Translations under genes and position numbers: made by a program
Shown: piece by piece, positions 23,427 to 36,810 of the stretch
Layout of the letters: every line of letters begins with the position of its first letter
Numbering within the stretch: position 1 is the first letter of the stretch
Source: Paulownia fortunei
Lineage: Eukaryota; Streptophyta; Magnoliopsida; Lamiales; Paulowniaceae
Direction: 5' to 3'
Length of the DNA stretch: 64,000 nucleotides
Assembly (NCBI GenBank): GCA_019321725.1
Contig: CM033110.1
Location: forward strand, 3,465,278-3,529,277
Notes under the pieces: model-generated
Told to the model about the DNA's origin: nothing
Databases searched by the model: none
The model's input: the letters and a program-made list of their open reading frames with translations, nothing else

Positions 23427-26400
23427 CTATGTTCGGACCTCGGATTTTAATGGAGAAAAATAAAAATATTCAAAAATAAAATACAAAGTTTTATTATTTG
23501 AAATATTTTTCTCATTAAAGTTCTAGGATCAAATATAGTGATGATATCTTTGCACGATCAATCAAATAAATTCAGAAAACCAATAGCTAATAAAAGCTAC
23601 AAAACAATATGAAATATAAATACGAACGTGTTTTTTTTTTTTGTGAAATTTTTTAAATGCGATTTTTTTCCTTATAACTAAAACACGAGAGTTGAATTGT
23701 TAGTTTTACAAGTAAAGTTATTCCTAATTTGATATATAACACATATTATTAATTTATTTAATTAATGCTCAAGTCTACTCCCATCGCCCTCAACTGAATT
23801 AAAATTCAAAATTAAGTTTGATTTGATATAAAACTATATTAAATTCAATTAAAATATATCAAGCTAAGTTTTGAAAATGGACTCAATAAACTAAATAACA
23901 ATAATATATGTATAAAAATAACGATTATCCCAGCTCAACTCTTGTTAGACTAATTTAACAATTAAGATCAAATATAATTTAAAAAAAAAATAATTAAAAT
24001 TCATAATAAACATGAAAATTTTGTGGTTTAATTTTACTCTATTCACCTATAAGTATATATCCATAGACAAATAAAAAATTTACAAAAGAAATTAATTTAA
24101 AATATAGAAGGATCAGGTTTCAACTTGAATTGCTCTACCTATTTCCCTCGCAAAATTGGACAAGGCATAAGAACTAAATTTTTTAAACAGAAAAAAGTTG
24201 AAGTTTCAAGAGTGATGCAATGTATTTTTTTTTAAAAAAATTTAAAGTGAAAGAAATAGATATATTAAGATTTAAAAATTAATTAAGTATATTGTAAAAA
24301 AATAGTTAATAATAATAAATAATTTGATTATAAAGAATTAATGAATTCTGAATCAAAGTGAAAAATATATATATAAGTGGATTCAATCTTAAAACGTCTT
24401 ATAAACTTTTAAAATTTCGGAAAAAAAAAAAAAAAAACCCTTCTGCATGATGCAATGCATCTTGATACGTGTGAACGTGGGAGATTTGATGGGATTTTGT
24501 TACGCGTGTTCAACAGAAAGCAAAGCTTTATTTTATTTATGCACATATAACATCATATTCCATGCGCCTTAAAATAATTGTATCCTTTATTATAATACGA
24601 AATCAACTTATTTAATTGATTTTTTTTTGATAATTCTGATAAAATATTTAAATAATGTCATTCGATTAGTTTCTAAAAGAAATTGACTAAATTATTTATG
24701 ATTATATGGAAAAAATAACAAATTTACTAATCAATTGTAGCAAATAGGAATGGAGATAAAAATTTAACAGATTTATACAAAGATATGTATATTGTTATTA
24801 TATTATTTTTCTTTGAAGGCAAAATTTATGTTTAAATAAATTTAAGAAAGAAGACAACTGAATCTGCCTGCTTCTTGATTGGGGTGATTATGGTTCGATT
24901 TTTTGTATTATTTTTTATTTTTTTATTAATTTTAAATTGAAATATCACGTGCAGTTTTGTTAAACATAATTTTAAATTATAGTTTTGTTAAATAAAATAA
25001 AGTAATAATTTTGAGCGGCTACGGGAGGTTTTAACTAATAAAAATAATAAAGTAAAAATAGAAAAAAAAATACTTTTTAAGACCATATATGTCATGTATA
25101 TTCAATTTCAACTATGAATTATAGATAATATGATTAAATATACATATTTTTGTTAATTAAATTAATTTTCATAAATTGTGTAATTTTTTTTTTATTTTCA
25201 TATATACATATAGTTTAAACTTAATATTATCTATACATGCTTAATTTTATATACATTATTTTTCAAAAAATAATTAATTAACAGAACTAGACTAAAATTT
25301 TAAATTAAGAGCAGTGTGGTGTGGTTCGGATAAATTCCAAACCACTTTCCGCACTGTGATTTTAATTTAATTTTTTTAATTATAATTTATATAACAAATT
25401 AAGCATAAACGACACGCAATAATGCGATTCGGACATTCTTAAAAATTTCATAATCAGCCCTACCCCAACTCCGTCCCTCCTAGCAAAAAAGTCAATTTTT
25501 TTTCAAACCGGGATAGTATTTTTCTTTTTCTTTTTCTTTTTCTTGTAGTGTTAATTAAAAAAATAATTTATAGTAAGTAGAGCACGTGATGTGTCACATG
25601 GAGACATTGATGCTAGTCAAAAGGATGACATCCAATTTTGGGGACTTTAATAAGCAAATACAATGGTTGGGTCCGAATCCAAATGAACGGAAAACGTGCA
25701 ACTTGGTCCGGATGGGTCGGCCTTACATCCCCAAACCCGAGGGGGCCTAAAGACTATTATGTATAATGTACTCTCTAACACTTGCACCGCATGGGATTCC
25801 TCTCCTCTGGATCAGCTCCCATTCTCTCCTACAATTCAGCTTTGCCTTACACTTTTACCTTAATTAATTTCTACTACTTAGATTAGCATTAATAATAATT
25901 GTGCCCTAATACTTCTTGTTGTTCTTGGGCAGCAAAATTAATGTTCACGACATTACAAGTGAAAAAATTTGATTGTCCAATGTTACTTTAAGATGTTAAA
26001 TTTTTTTGAACTTATAGAGCATAGAAGTTACAAGTGAATGCAAAATATGTTTTAGAATGAGAGATAATCCAATTTCTATATTTGCTTTTTTATAATATTA
26101 AATTTGTTGTGGTCTAACTTTGAACCTTCTCGAATTTTCGATAATTGTCTCGTCACGATAAGAATTGATTTGCAAGATGGAGTACTATTTGCAACATGAG
26201 AAAACGATTAGGGGCGATTAGGGAAAGTAAATGTCCAACTATTAATGATGTACATCAAAATGGTGAAAAATGGATGTATTTATAGATGAATGGATTTGGT
26301 CATTTTTTTTACCTCATGAATTTTAACTTTTGGGCAGTCGTTGGAATTTGGATTGTAACTATCAAAATCTTAAAATGAAAAAAAAAAATTGAAATAAATA

Positions 26401-29400
26401 CTTGAATATTATTTTTTTAGTAAAATATTTTATGTTAAGTTGGGATTAAAAAAAAGAAATTGAAATTCCACAAAAATGTGTAAGTAAAAATGCTTTCTAG
26501 AAAAAAAATTATCATCTGGATAGCAAATCGAGCATCTAAAGTTATGTTGATATCTGGAATATGAAGAAAAATATTAGAGAAATCTTTGTAGTTTTCTATG
26601 TCAATGAAAATCTCGAGATAAATTGTCTATGTACACTTTACATATATTGTGAAAGGGACACTATTATAGTGTGTGTGTGTGTGTGTGTGTGTGATGGGGA
26701 TTTATCCTTGATTATCAACATACTCTCATAAAAAGTATTCCTTAAATAAGTTAAAAATTGTGTTTATTTTTTGTAAGCGGTTTTAAATAAGTGTTGATAT
26801 TTTTTCTAATATGTGATTCTCACCTAACCTATTTTATTATAAATATTCATATAAGAAAGGGATAAAAGATAATTAACATTTATATTTTTTTATTTATATT
26901 TATTTTTATCGATTTCATTTATTGACATAAGTATCAGAATTTTTTGATTAGACCATTCCACGAGCCTAATGCATAAAATTAAGGTAAAATTTAAAGTTAT
27001 TGGATGAGGTCACCTCCAACTATAAGAACTAGATATAAATTCAACCCAAATCAACATGCATAAATAATTTGACTTTGCAAAATGCTAAAATAAATTCAAT
27101 ATTATTGATCCAATTAGGACGTTATTTTACTCAAAAGGTAATCCAAGAAAAGGGTTTCCCTCATATTTTCTTCTCTTTTAAAAAATAGTAGTTTTTAATC
27201 TGAAATATTGCTAAATGGTGCCATGATTAATATATAAGCGTAAAAATATCTGATATCCTTTTATGTTCGTTGTAATTGTATTTAATTTGTAACACATTTA
27301 TAGAAACGAAAAAGGTAATTTTTGTTTTTCGCACAAAAAGTTTAGGTCCAATGCAAAACTAAGCAATAAAAGAAAAGAAAAATAACCATAGTAGATATAT
27401 TTTCCTTTAAAATACTATTTTTATTGTTCAAAAATTCAAGATTCAACGCATTGTTTATAATTTATATATATATATTTATTTATTTAAAAAAAGAATAAAT
27501 CAAAACTAATTTTTTTTGTGTTGTTCACATCAATGAATAGTTGTTTATGAATATTTGCCATTTCTTGCTATCAGTGGAATTGTTTATCTCAATCTAACGA
27601 TTCTAAAAACAAGAAGAAATGATATAATAAAAAGAATAATAATAATAAAAAAAAAAGCAAAATCCCAAAATAGGAACAGAGAAAGACGCAACTTTTTCTA
27701 AACCGAAGATGAGAACAAATGATAGAATTGGTGAGTCAGAGCAATAATCAAATGTCCCTTTCACTGAACACACAACGACCCTTGCTGAATCAATGTGGAT
27801 CGTTCCTATATAAAATATTATTTCTTCACTTTCCTTCTTGATACAACGGGTGAATAATTTTTTTTATTTAATAGCATTTGATTTGTGATACTTTTAATAG
27901 GTAAATTTAAGATGACAAAGAAATAAACGGATTTGAATTTTTTTTCCAATTAAAAATGTTTAAATTCGTCAAATTTAGATTTTAATAATTAAAATCGGCA
28001 TCATCCACAATCCAACAACTATATTTCCCTATATTGACATTTGCATACATCTATTACGTATATAATATGTATTTAAGTAATAGTTTTTTTTTCATAACAA
28101 TTTAATTTACATTAATAATAATAAAAATTTCAAACTCTAATTTTTTTCTTACAGTAAGAATCTAGATTTTTATTACAAAGAAAAACCCGACCTAACATAT
28201 ATGAAATAAACCGTCATTTTTAAAAAGTTCATTGAAAACCTCTGAATTTCTCTTCAATTATACATAAAAATTCTTAATTTAACACATGCTAAAGTACTAT
28301 ATAATTTTAAAAGGGAAATGAGAGATCAAAATTTTAAGTTAAGACCATCTTCACTATTATGAATAATGTTGATTTACGTTTATGGGAATTACTTTCTAAA
28401 AGTTAATGCTTTTTAAATGAATACTATGAAATAAAAGCAAGATCAAATTAAATTTTACCTTTTTCTTTACTAAAGAGAGCACTAGTTTTAAATGAGAAAA
28501 CAATGAATGCTGATTGAAAATAACTTATTGTTGAAATGTATAAATCTTAAAAATAATTAAATGATCACAATTAAAGCTTAAGCCATATTTTCTAATATAA
28601 AGAGTATAAACTAACTTTTGTGTATATAAAATAGGTACAAAATATTGAAAACACTAAAAGAGGTGATCTTTTAAAACAAATTTATGAAGAAAAAATGTGA
28701 GACCAAAATCTATATTATGAAGTTCAATCACATATTAGTATTTATTATAATAAATTTCATGCAATTAAAAAAATCTTAAAATTTAAAATTTTGTATCACT
28801 CACTTTTTTTATGATTAATCTATACATAAAGAAAAAGAGAGAACGAACAAACAAGATAAACAAGCGGCCATGACAATATTGCACCGCCGTTCCAACAAAT
28901 CAACCACGTCTACGTCTGTGATACACACACACACATTCACACATACATACTAATAGGTAAAAGTGGTAAAATGACCATCTTATCCTTGAAAAACAACCAG
29001 ATGACTCAACAATCCAGGAATCCGCATCCTTTTTTTCACGTCGATTCCGACCCGACCCGACCCGACCCAAAATTTGGATTTGGTCGATTCATAATTAGGA
29101 CTATCGATCCCCTGTTCGGCATGACTAGCTAACCGTTAGGATATTGATACCTACGTCCAGTCATATAAGATTTACATAAATCAACCATCATAAATACCTT
29201 TATACCATTATACCATGTTATCATAAAGTAATTGAACTCTTAATATTCTGTTCGTGTATCTATTCTTAAGAACCTCAATACCTAAACTAATTTTAATATT
29301 GAATCCAAAACTTCATTATCTGAAATAATTTTTTAGTATTGAATAATTTAAATTGGACGACCCTAACAAACTTAGTATTAATTAGTGTCACAAATTATTT

Positions 29401-29580
29401 CCCAAACCAAGTACTGAGATCAACTGAACCCCAAACCCAAGTGTACTGATCTATCTCCCAAATCAAATACACACACACACACAATAATAGTCTATATATA
29501 CATCACGTAGGCAAACCATTTATGGGGTTGGCTTCGTTGCATGCATCCAAAAGTTTCGTCCTCTTACGGATCACAATTTT
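23427..29580. other. AT-rich intergenic DNA, no gene recognised
   Basis: There are only short open frames. It contains an imperfect hairpin at 25312-25361 (gcagtgtggtgtggtt pairing with aaccactttccgcactg), a CACTACAAGAAAA-type end at about 25535-25551, a GT microsatellite at 26669-26693 and a cgacc repeat at 29046-29068. A less AT-rich patch at 25640-25850 holds no coding frame I recognise. Confidence 0.45.
26669..26693. repeat. (GT)n microsatellite
   Basis: About twelve uninterrupted GT units. Probably length-variable. Confidence 0.95.
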
Positions 29581-29992
29581 AATATTTGATTTTTTTGTAA
29601 GTATATATCTGACGATTTAGGTAATTTATATAAACATTGTAGCCAGTGTAGATACATTTATTATCTATTTTTAGTTGTAACTTTATATCAATTTCTATTA
29701 GTTTTTGAAAAAATTCAAACATGTCATGTAAGCGACAATATCTGTTAACATTGAAAATTAAGTAATTAAATCACTTAAAAACATTAAAAATAGTTATTGT
29801 TACACGATCAATATTAGGCATTTATTGCACACGAACAATTCTATTGCAATAACCACTAAATCTATTGTAAAATTGAGTAATGATCGTGGCCTAAATGTCC
29901 CAAATTTGTATATAGACAAGTAATTATATTATAATTTTTAATTTTTCATAATAATAATTTTATAAATTTAATAATAGCATATATTGTCAATA

Positions 29993-30356
29993 TTGACAAT
30001 TAGTGACACATGTGTGTGGTAGTAACAATTTAATGATAACAAAATTGCCACAATAATTTAGTGACTATATTTGTTGTCTTTCACTAATTGATAATAATAT
30101 TTTAAAATAAATCTTACACATATTAAATTTGTGAATATTATAATATTGGGAAAATAAAAAATTGATGTAACCAAATACATATCACTATAACAAATTTAAT
30201 TTGTATTGTCATTTAATATTTTATTATTAATAAATTATTACTCTTGACAACTAGTGGCATCTTGTGTAGTATTGATAATTCATTGAGAACAAAAGTGTCA
30301 GAATGATTTAGTGATTATTTCTGTTATGTTTTACTAATTATCAATAATATTTTTTT
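29993..30356. repeat. Diverged direct duplication of about 112 bp
   Basis: Copies lie at about 29993-30107 and 30244-30356, offset about 251 bp. Both run from ttgacaa-tagtg-cat to actaatt-ataataatattt with scattered differences. Word use (ttgacaattagtgac, tttagtgac) resembles the CACTA-like family at 22941 and 52418, so this may be the inside of another such element. Confidence 0.6.
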
Positions 30357-30430
30357 TTAAATTCCATTATTTTCGTTTCTTCTCCAAATTTTTTATAACT
30401 CTAAAACATGCACACACATATATGGTTGGA

Positions 30431-30457
30431 AGGGGTGGGGGTGGGGGGGTGGCGGTG
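30431..30457 (+). other. G-rich tract, potential G-quadruplex
   Basis: Runs of four, five and seven G within 27 bases, followed by ggcggtgg. About 2.2 kb upstream of the AIL6-type start codon. Confidence 0.5.
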
Positions 30458-31376
30458 GCCATAGGTGATGGTAGTCTCGATGTGGCGTTATAAGAGGAAT
30501 ACATACAAAGTATTTGAAATATTTGTGCAGAAATGGCACAGACCACCTTAAAACCTGGGGATGCCCTCAGATTTATTTACTGGGAACCAAACAAGCCCTG
30601 ATCACCGGCTCACTGTTCTCCTGCTTATTCGGCCTCTGGTCTGCATGCCCTACTCGAAATTTATGCAACCTTACTTGGACTAAATAAATTAAATTATGTC
30701 ACACTTACCATTTAAATAAAAATTCTATGGTAAAAAAATTAACATATTATTAACCATATGTAAATCCATATAAATGAAATTCGGTTCAAATTGCAGAAAC
30801 TATATATGTCGATTTTTCTTAAGTACCATCAAGTACATTTGAGAGGGTTTTCAGAGCAATAAAACTTAAAGTTTAGACTTTACTCTAGATATTTCGATAT
30901 TTTTTTAATTATTAAAATGAAATTATACAATTAATGATTTGAGTATGATGCTTCACTACTTAGGTCCAAATACAACATGGGAATTAACTGAACCATCTAC
31001 TATTTGAAAAATTTAATGATTCCATTGATTAATGATATTAGGTATAAACTTTAATTGTTTTTGTTATTTCCAAGAGTAATGTACTATATGTGGAGTCTTG
31101 CAAGTACATGCAAAAGTAAGAAATTTCTAACATTATATTTGGATTCATTCTCTTACCATTTTAGGAAAATAATTTTTGAAAATAAAGATACTTTTAAAAA
31201 TATTTTTTTACAAATATCCCAAACCAAACTCATTTTTATTTTTAAAAAAATGTAAGTGGTGAACTCATGAGTATTCAAAACTTTATTCTTTTTTTTTTCT
31301 TTTAGTGTAAGAATATTTAGAAGCTAAAGCTATTCTAATGCTCCCAATACTTCGAAACTCACCTTACCTACATTTG

Positions 31377-31761
31377 GAGGGTGTTTGACCGAGTAAGTTT
31401 TTATATTTTATAAGATTTTTTAGAGTTCATAATATGTTACATTTAATTTTATAAATAAGTTTTTAAGTGTTTAAATAAAATAAATTATTAAAATTTATGA
31501 AACAATAGTAATGAAAATTTTATAATTTATGTTGTCAATTAGAGGAGTTTAATAAAAATTTAAATAAGGAACTCATAATATTATGACATATTATTTGGAA
31601 CCTATGTATTGATCTTTTAATTTTTTTACCAAATACTTTAAATTATCTTTTAAGTTCTAAAATATTTTATTTTTAAAATTTATGTAATTATATCTTATAA
31701 GCTTTTAAATATTTTGTAATGATAAATTAAAAAAAATTATAAACTCAATGAAACGCCTTCT
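31377..31761. mobile_element. MITE-like element with GGGTGTTTG ends
   Basis: The left end reads ggagggtgtttgaccgagta. The right end in reverse complement reads gaaggcgtttcattgagttt. These are imperfect inverted ends, followed on both sides by A/T-rich arms with aagcttttaa / aagatttttta words. About 385 bp, no coding capacity. The style is that of plant hAT-like MITEs. It ends about 900 bp before the AIL6-type start codon, inside the likely upstream region of that gene. Confidence 0.5.
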
Positions 31762-32074
31762 AAATGTGGAAACAAATTCAAACCCCAATTAGTCCAAAGA
31801 TCTCCAGCCCGTATCTTTCGCGACCTTTGCTGCAGACAAATTTTCTTCTGCTCAGACCCCCAACCCTACCACCCCCCACCCCCGTTGTTGTACTGTTCTT
31901 TTTTCTTATCTTTTTCACATAATATATTTATAATTCAAATATTAACACTTTCCTAACCAGAAAAAGAAAAAAGAAAATTAAAATAAAAAGAACTGCTTGT
32001 TCCCCTCTGGTTTTACGCCGAATGGCAGATTGAACCGCCTTTCCCTCCCCATTATATTCCTCCACCTGCCCCCC

Positions 32075-32122
32075 CATTCTCTTCTCTCCCTTCTCTCTCT
32101 CTCTCACTACTCTCTCTCTACT
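32075..32122. promoter_or_regulatory. CT-rich tract in AIL6-type promoter or 5' UTR
   Basis: A run of ct and tctc repeats about 540-590 bp before the start codon. Plant core promoters and leaders often carry such pyrimidine patches. A possible TATA-like word (tataaaca) follows at 32198-32205, so transcription may start near 32230, but the start site cannot be fixed from sequence. Confidence 0.4.
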
Positions 32123-32660
32123 GTTCACCAACTTATTCAACTAGTTACCCAGCTCGCATTTTTTTTTATTTCTATTTTTTTTTTTGAAATGTTTTAATAT
32201 AAACACGAACTCTCATCCTGCTCTTTTACTTGCGTGTGATTGCTAGCTGTTGGTTGAGTAATTTTTCTGCTTCTTCAAACTTTGCATGTGCTCTTCTTCA
32301 ACTCTTCTGTCTCTTAGACTTAAATGTAATCAATACCCTTTCTGCGTTGGTTTATATTCATCGTTGATTCAACTTTAAGGTGGAAAACCAGTCCCACAAA
32401 GTTCTTGGTTTTCTGCACCCCACCCCCCCTAAAATGATCCGTTAGTGGATGGATTGTATGCCCATTGCTGGATAATGAGGTACATAAATTTACTTCTTGT
32501 GGCTTCATTTTGCTCTTACTGTTACTCCACTTTATCATGATTCTTGTTTTTCATGTGGCGTTTTCAGGACTAGAGTCTGATTTTTCAAGATTCTTTGAAG
32601 AAGTCCCGCGTTAAAATTTGAGTGTTATTTGAGAAGAGATTTTGAAGAGGGATCAAGAAA

Positions 32661-35600
32661 ATGGCACCGGAAAGCAACTGGCTCTCATTCTCCCTGTCTT
32701 CAATGGAAATGCTGAACTCTTCTTCTTCCCAGCAGCCTGCTGATTCCCACCATTACTACTCCTTTGCCGACAATTTCTATGCCAGTACTGGTAAACTTAC
32801 ATTTTTTTTACATTTGTGGATATGTGTATGTTTACATACAGGCCCGTGTATGTATATGTCTATGTTATGAGCTTTTTTGGAGGTTTCTGGTATCTTTGAA
32901 TGGCCTGTTGAAAACCTTGCACAAACACCTCGACGTTTCCGTTTGTTTTGCTGAGCAAAACAAGTTTGAAAACAATTGAGGAAAAGACAAGGAAATGCAC
33001 CACTGTATTTCATTCCCGTTACTTCAAGTTTTTGCTTCAAAACATATTTCTACAAGTCTCAATTCTCATTCAGTTATTTTTTGGCATTTTCCCATTCAAT
33101 ATACATATATAAATATATATGTATGTATATATAGGTTGCTTTTTCCATCTTCTTACCTATTTATTTCAGTTGAGTTCATTCATTTACAACTCAGTTCATT
33201 CTCATTCTTGTGCCTTCTTTTTTGCTGTTGGGTTGCAGGGTGGCCAAACCAAAAAGCTCAAGCCATGTACACAGAAGGTGAAACTCATCAAGTTAAAGAA
33301 CACAACTCCACCATTTTCACCGGCTACATGCAGCAGCCACCAAAACTGGAGGATTTTTTCGCGGGCGGCGGCGACTCGACGGAGACTCAAGACTCGTCCC
33401 TGACTCACATCTACGACCACCACCAGGCGGGCGGTGGAGCCTCCTACTTCAGCAACGGCGAGCAGCAAGATCTCAAGACTATTATTGGGTTTCAGGCCTT
33501 TTCGGCGAACTCGGGTTCGGAGGTGGATGACTCGGCGTTCGCCGGGCAGACTCAGTCGCCGGTTGAGTCTGCCAGCGAGTTAGTGACCTACTCTCCCTGC
33601 GCCATTACTGCTGCTGCTACTGCTACTCCTACTCCTAATAGTTTGTCCCTGGGAGTTAATATTAATAACAACAACAACAGCAGCCGCAACAAAGCCATTG
33701 TTTCTGCTGATTCGGGGAGTTGCAAGAAAATAGCTGATACCTTTGGTCAAAGAACTTCAATTTACAGAGGCGTCACTAGGTACAATTTCCATATATTTTT
33801 CTTGATTTTAATATCGAAAATATCTGTTTCATGCATGGCTATGAGTACTATTTTAGAGTAATTTTAGTGCGGAAAATATGGGTTTTATTCACTTGTTTTC
33901 TGATGTTGGATTGATGCAGACACAGATGGACAGGAAGATATGAAGCGCATCTATGGGATAACAGCTGTAGAAGGGAGGGCCAAGCGAGAAAAGGGCGTCA
34001 AGGTACAACTTTGAAGTCTTTTGATGCTCTGTCAAGTGGTACTTTCTTGGGGGAATAATCAATTCTTTTGTACGAAATGAGAAAAAATCTTAGGAGGAGA
34101 AGGATTTATTATTTTTCTTGGCTTGCAAATTCTTTCTTCCTACTAGATTTTTATGATGATTGATTGACTGGAAAAAATGTACAGATTGTACTTCATTTTT
34201 CCTTGTAAATTTCGTTCAATCTTTCACGGATTTGATGACATGGGCCGCCATTTTTATTCATTTTTCTGCAATATATACTTCTTTTCTGATTCTTTGGATG
34301 TTCAGCTTCAGGTCCAGAGATGGTTAATGTTGTCCATGAGTTATTGAAATTTTTGTCCACATATTCTATTCTGGTTATAGCCTGTAATGACACCCCCACC
34401 CCACCCCACCCCGGTCCGTGAACATACCCATATACCTCGGCTAGTCTGAACACTAGCGCCTGAAATTCTGAAATTTATCAGATTGCTTTTAGCTTTTGCT
34501 TTTTTTCTTCTTTCCTGGGACAAGGACTCTCACTGGAGGTTTGACCAAGTCACCATCCCCCCACCCCACCCACCAACACCCATGAAATTTAAATGAGCTG
34601 CTGCCCACCTTATTTTCTGGAATTTACACCCTTTCTGATTCTTTTTTAAATGAGCATACTTTAAGTGTACTTATTTCCTCATAGAGATGTTCCAATTTGA
34701 AGCATATCTACTCTTGTTCATCTTATCCCCTTTCTTAATAGAATAACCAAGTTCATATTTAATCAACGATGATCACGGGCGTTACTATACTAGGTAATTG
34801 AGAGATGAAAATGTGTCTTTGTTATTCTTATTATGCTATTCGTCTTAACAGAAAGAACCAAGTTATATTTGATGATAGAATTGTGACGTATGTTACTATA
34901 TTAGGAAATCGAGAGATGGAAATGTGTCTTTTCATGGATTTTTTTTATTAACTAAAGTTTATGACTTTGCCAAATTTGTTGGAATTTACTCTTAAGTGGG
35001 AGTTTAGAATGCTGCAAAAGTTCATTCATGCTGATATGGTGCTTTGGGTTTTGAATTTAAAGAATTCAGGAGTCTCTCATAGATGCAATAAGTAAAGAGC
35101 TTGCCTTTATTTAGAAGTACTGGATTTATTTTTATAGCTCTTCGTTTAAGGGTCAATTTTTTGTTTAACATGGAATTAACCCCCTTCCTCCATTGATGTT
35201 CTAATGGGTTCTATTCTTTTGCATGAATTGCGATCTTATCTCCTTGGTGTTGCTGAAAATGGGAAATATATGCTTCAGTGTACTTAGGTAAGTAATATTC
35301 TTCGTAGCTCTTGTTTGCTCGATGTATACTCTTTATAGTCCTTCTCTACTGTGTTTATTTATGGTGTAATCTGTGGGATATCCAGGAGGGTATGACAAGG
35401 AAGAAAAGGCAGCACGTTCTTACGATTTGGCTGCTCTGAAGTACTGGGGTCCTACCGCTACCACCAATTTCTCGGTAATATATCTCGTCTTATCGCTATA
35501 GTTCTAATTACGTTTCCTCTTTGAATTTGCATGATTTTTTTATTTAGGCTATTATGTCATTTGCTGAATTCTAACCAGAGAAATTGTACTCTCAGATCGC

Positions 35601-36810
35601 CAATTATACCAAAGAACTGGAGGAGATGAAGCATGTGACTAAACAAGAGTTCATTGCCTCACTTAGAAGGTTTGCATACTTCATCCATTCTTAATTTTGC
35701 AGACAAAAAGTGAAGAACATTGTCGAATGACTGCTCTAAGTGGCCATGAAGTGTTTCTCATCGTACTTTTCTCTATTTTCTTTAGGAAAAGTAGTGGTTT
35801 CTCAAGGGGAGCATCAATCTACAGGGGTGTTACAAGGTTTGAACTCCTAGCTAATAACAATTATTTATTCTTTATTGACAGCAAAGTTTCATAGGTTTAA
35901 TCCTGAACAACAAATATGTGATTGTCCTTGAACATGATTAATTAGCTGTTCTTACTAACCTATGGAGAACTTACTCAGGCATCACCAACAAGGTCGATGG
36001 CAAGCAAGGATTGGTCGTGTTGCAGGGAATAAAGATCTGTACCTAGGAACATTCGGTATGTGAAGTAGCCTGTCTATGTTATTGATTAGAGTTTTGATTG
36101 ATCAACATTGAGAATATATATCTCCAAGTAAAATCAAGTTGAAAAACACTATGGTACACTAATGACTAACATATTCGAGTTGAATTGGCAATTTAACTTA
36201 TTAAATCATCATGTTGGTAGAAAGATGCTGATTTTCAAAACTTGTGTTCTTGTTCGAGTTCAAATAACAAGATTCTGAATGACTTGACTTTAAGTTTGCT
36301 TCTTGCTCTTCCAAAGAGGAGCACTCATGCTATATCTTTAGTTACTGATTTATACTTATGGCAGCAACTGAGGAGGAAGCAGCAGAGGCATATGACATAG
36401 CGGCAATAAAGTTTAGGGGAGTAAATGCAGTGACCAATTTCGAGATGAGCCGGTATGATGTTGAAGCTATTGCTAATAGCCCTCTTCCCATTGGTGGAAC
36501 AGCAAAGCGGTTGAAACTGTCTCTTGAAGCCGAAGAGAAGCTACCTTTGAGCACTACCCTTCAAACTCCATGCAGCAGCAACAGCAGCAGCAGCATTAGT
36601 TTTGCCGCCATCCATCCAGCTTCCACCATTCCTTGTGGAGTGCCCTTCGACAACTCAGCACCATTTTATCATCACAACCTCTTCCACCACCTTTATTGCA
36701 GCAATCCGGGAGCCTCTGACACCTCCAGCTCTTTCTCATCCATGGCAACTCCCATGACTCTGATGCCATCACCAGGGGAGTTTTTCATTTGGCCTCATCA
36801 GAACTATTAA
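32661..36810 (+). CDS. AIL6: AINTEGUMENTA-LIKE / PLETHORA AP2 transcription factor
   Basis: A complete nine-exon gene: 32661-32790, 33239-33779, 33920-34002, 35279-35287, 35386-35474, 35596-35669, 35786-35836, 35979-36055, 36365-36810. All introns are GT-AG, phases agree, and the joined frame is 499 codons plus stop. The N-terminus ([13 protein letters not shown]) and the conserved blocks [20 protein letters not shown] and [10 protein letters not shown] mark the euANT group. Two AP2 DNA-binding domains follow (about 217-286 and 319-378), each opening SIYRGVTRH, joined by the conserved linker [20 protein letters not shown]. The C-terminus ends [10 protein letters not shown], which with the N-terminal blocks fits AIL6/PLT3 best; AIL7 is the alternative. 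Known members are nuclear regulators of meristem, root and flower growth. Exon 4 is only 9 nt and completes the V-Y-L-G insertion of the first AP2 domain. All exons look intact. Confidence 0.95.
34393..34413 (-). other. Potential G-quadruplex in AIL6 intron 3
   Basis: The plus strand shows cccccaccccaccccacccc. The minus (template) strand therefore carries four G runs of four or more separated by single T residues, a textbook tight quadruplex motif. It lies in the longest intron (34003-35278). A second C-rich patch is near 34557-34580. Confidence 0.6.
35279..35287 (+). other. 9-nt microexon of AIL6-type gene (exon 4)
   Basis: The nine bases TGTACTTAG lie between a good acceptor (atgcttcag) and a consensus donor (gtaagt). 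Inserted between exon 3, ending in phase 1 at 34002, and exon 5 at 35386, they give [15 protein letters not shown], the standard euANT first AP2 domain. Without them exon 3 joins exon 5 in frame but lacks V-Y-L. Gene finders often miss such exons. Confidence 0.92.

Noticed and set aside
25760..25830. Possible microRNA precursor around gggattcctctcctctggat
   Set aside because: Only a six-base stem could be formed and no known miRNA sequence matches.
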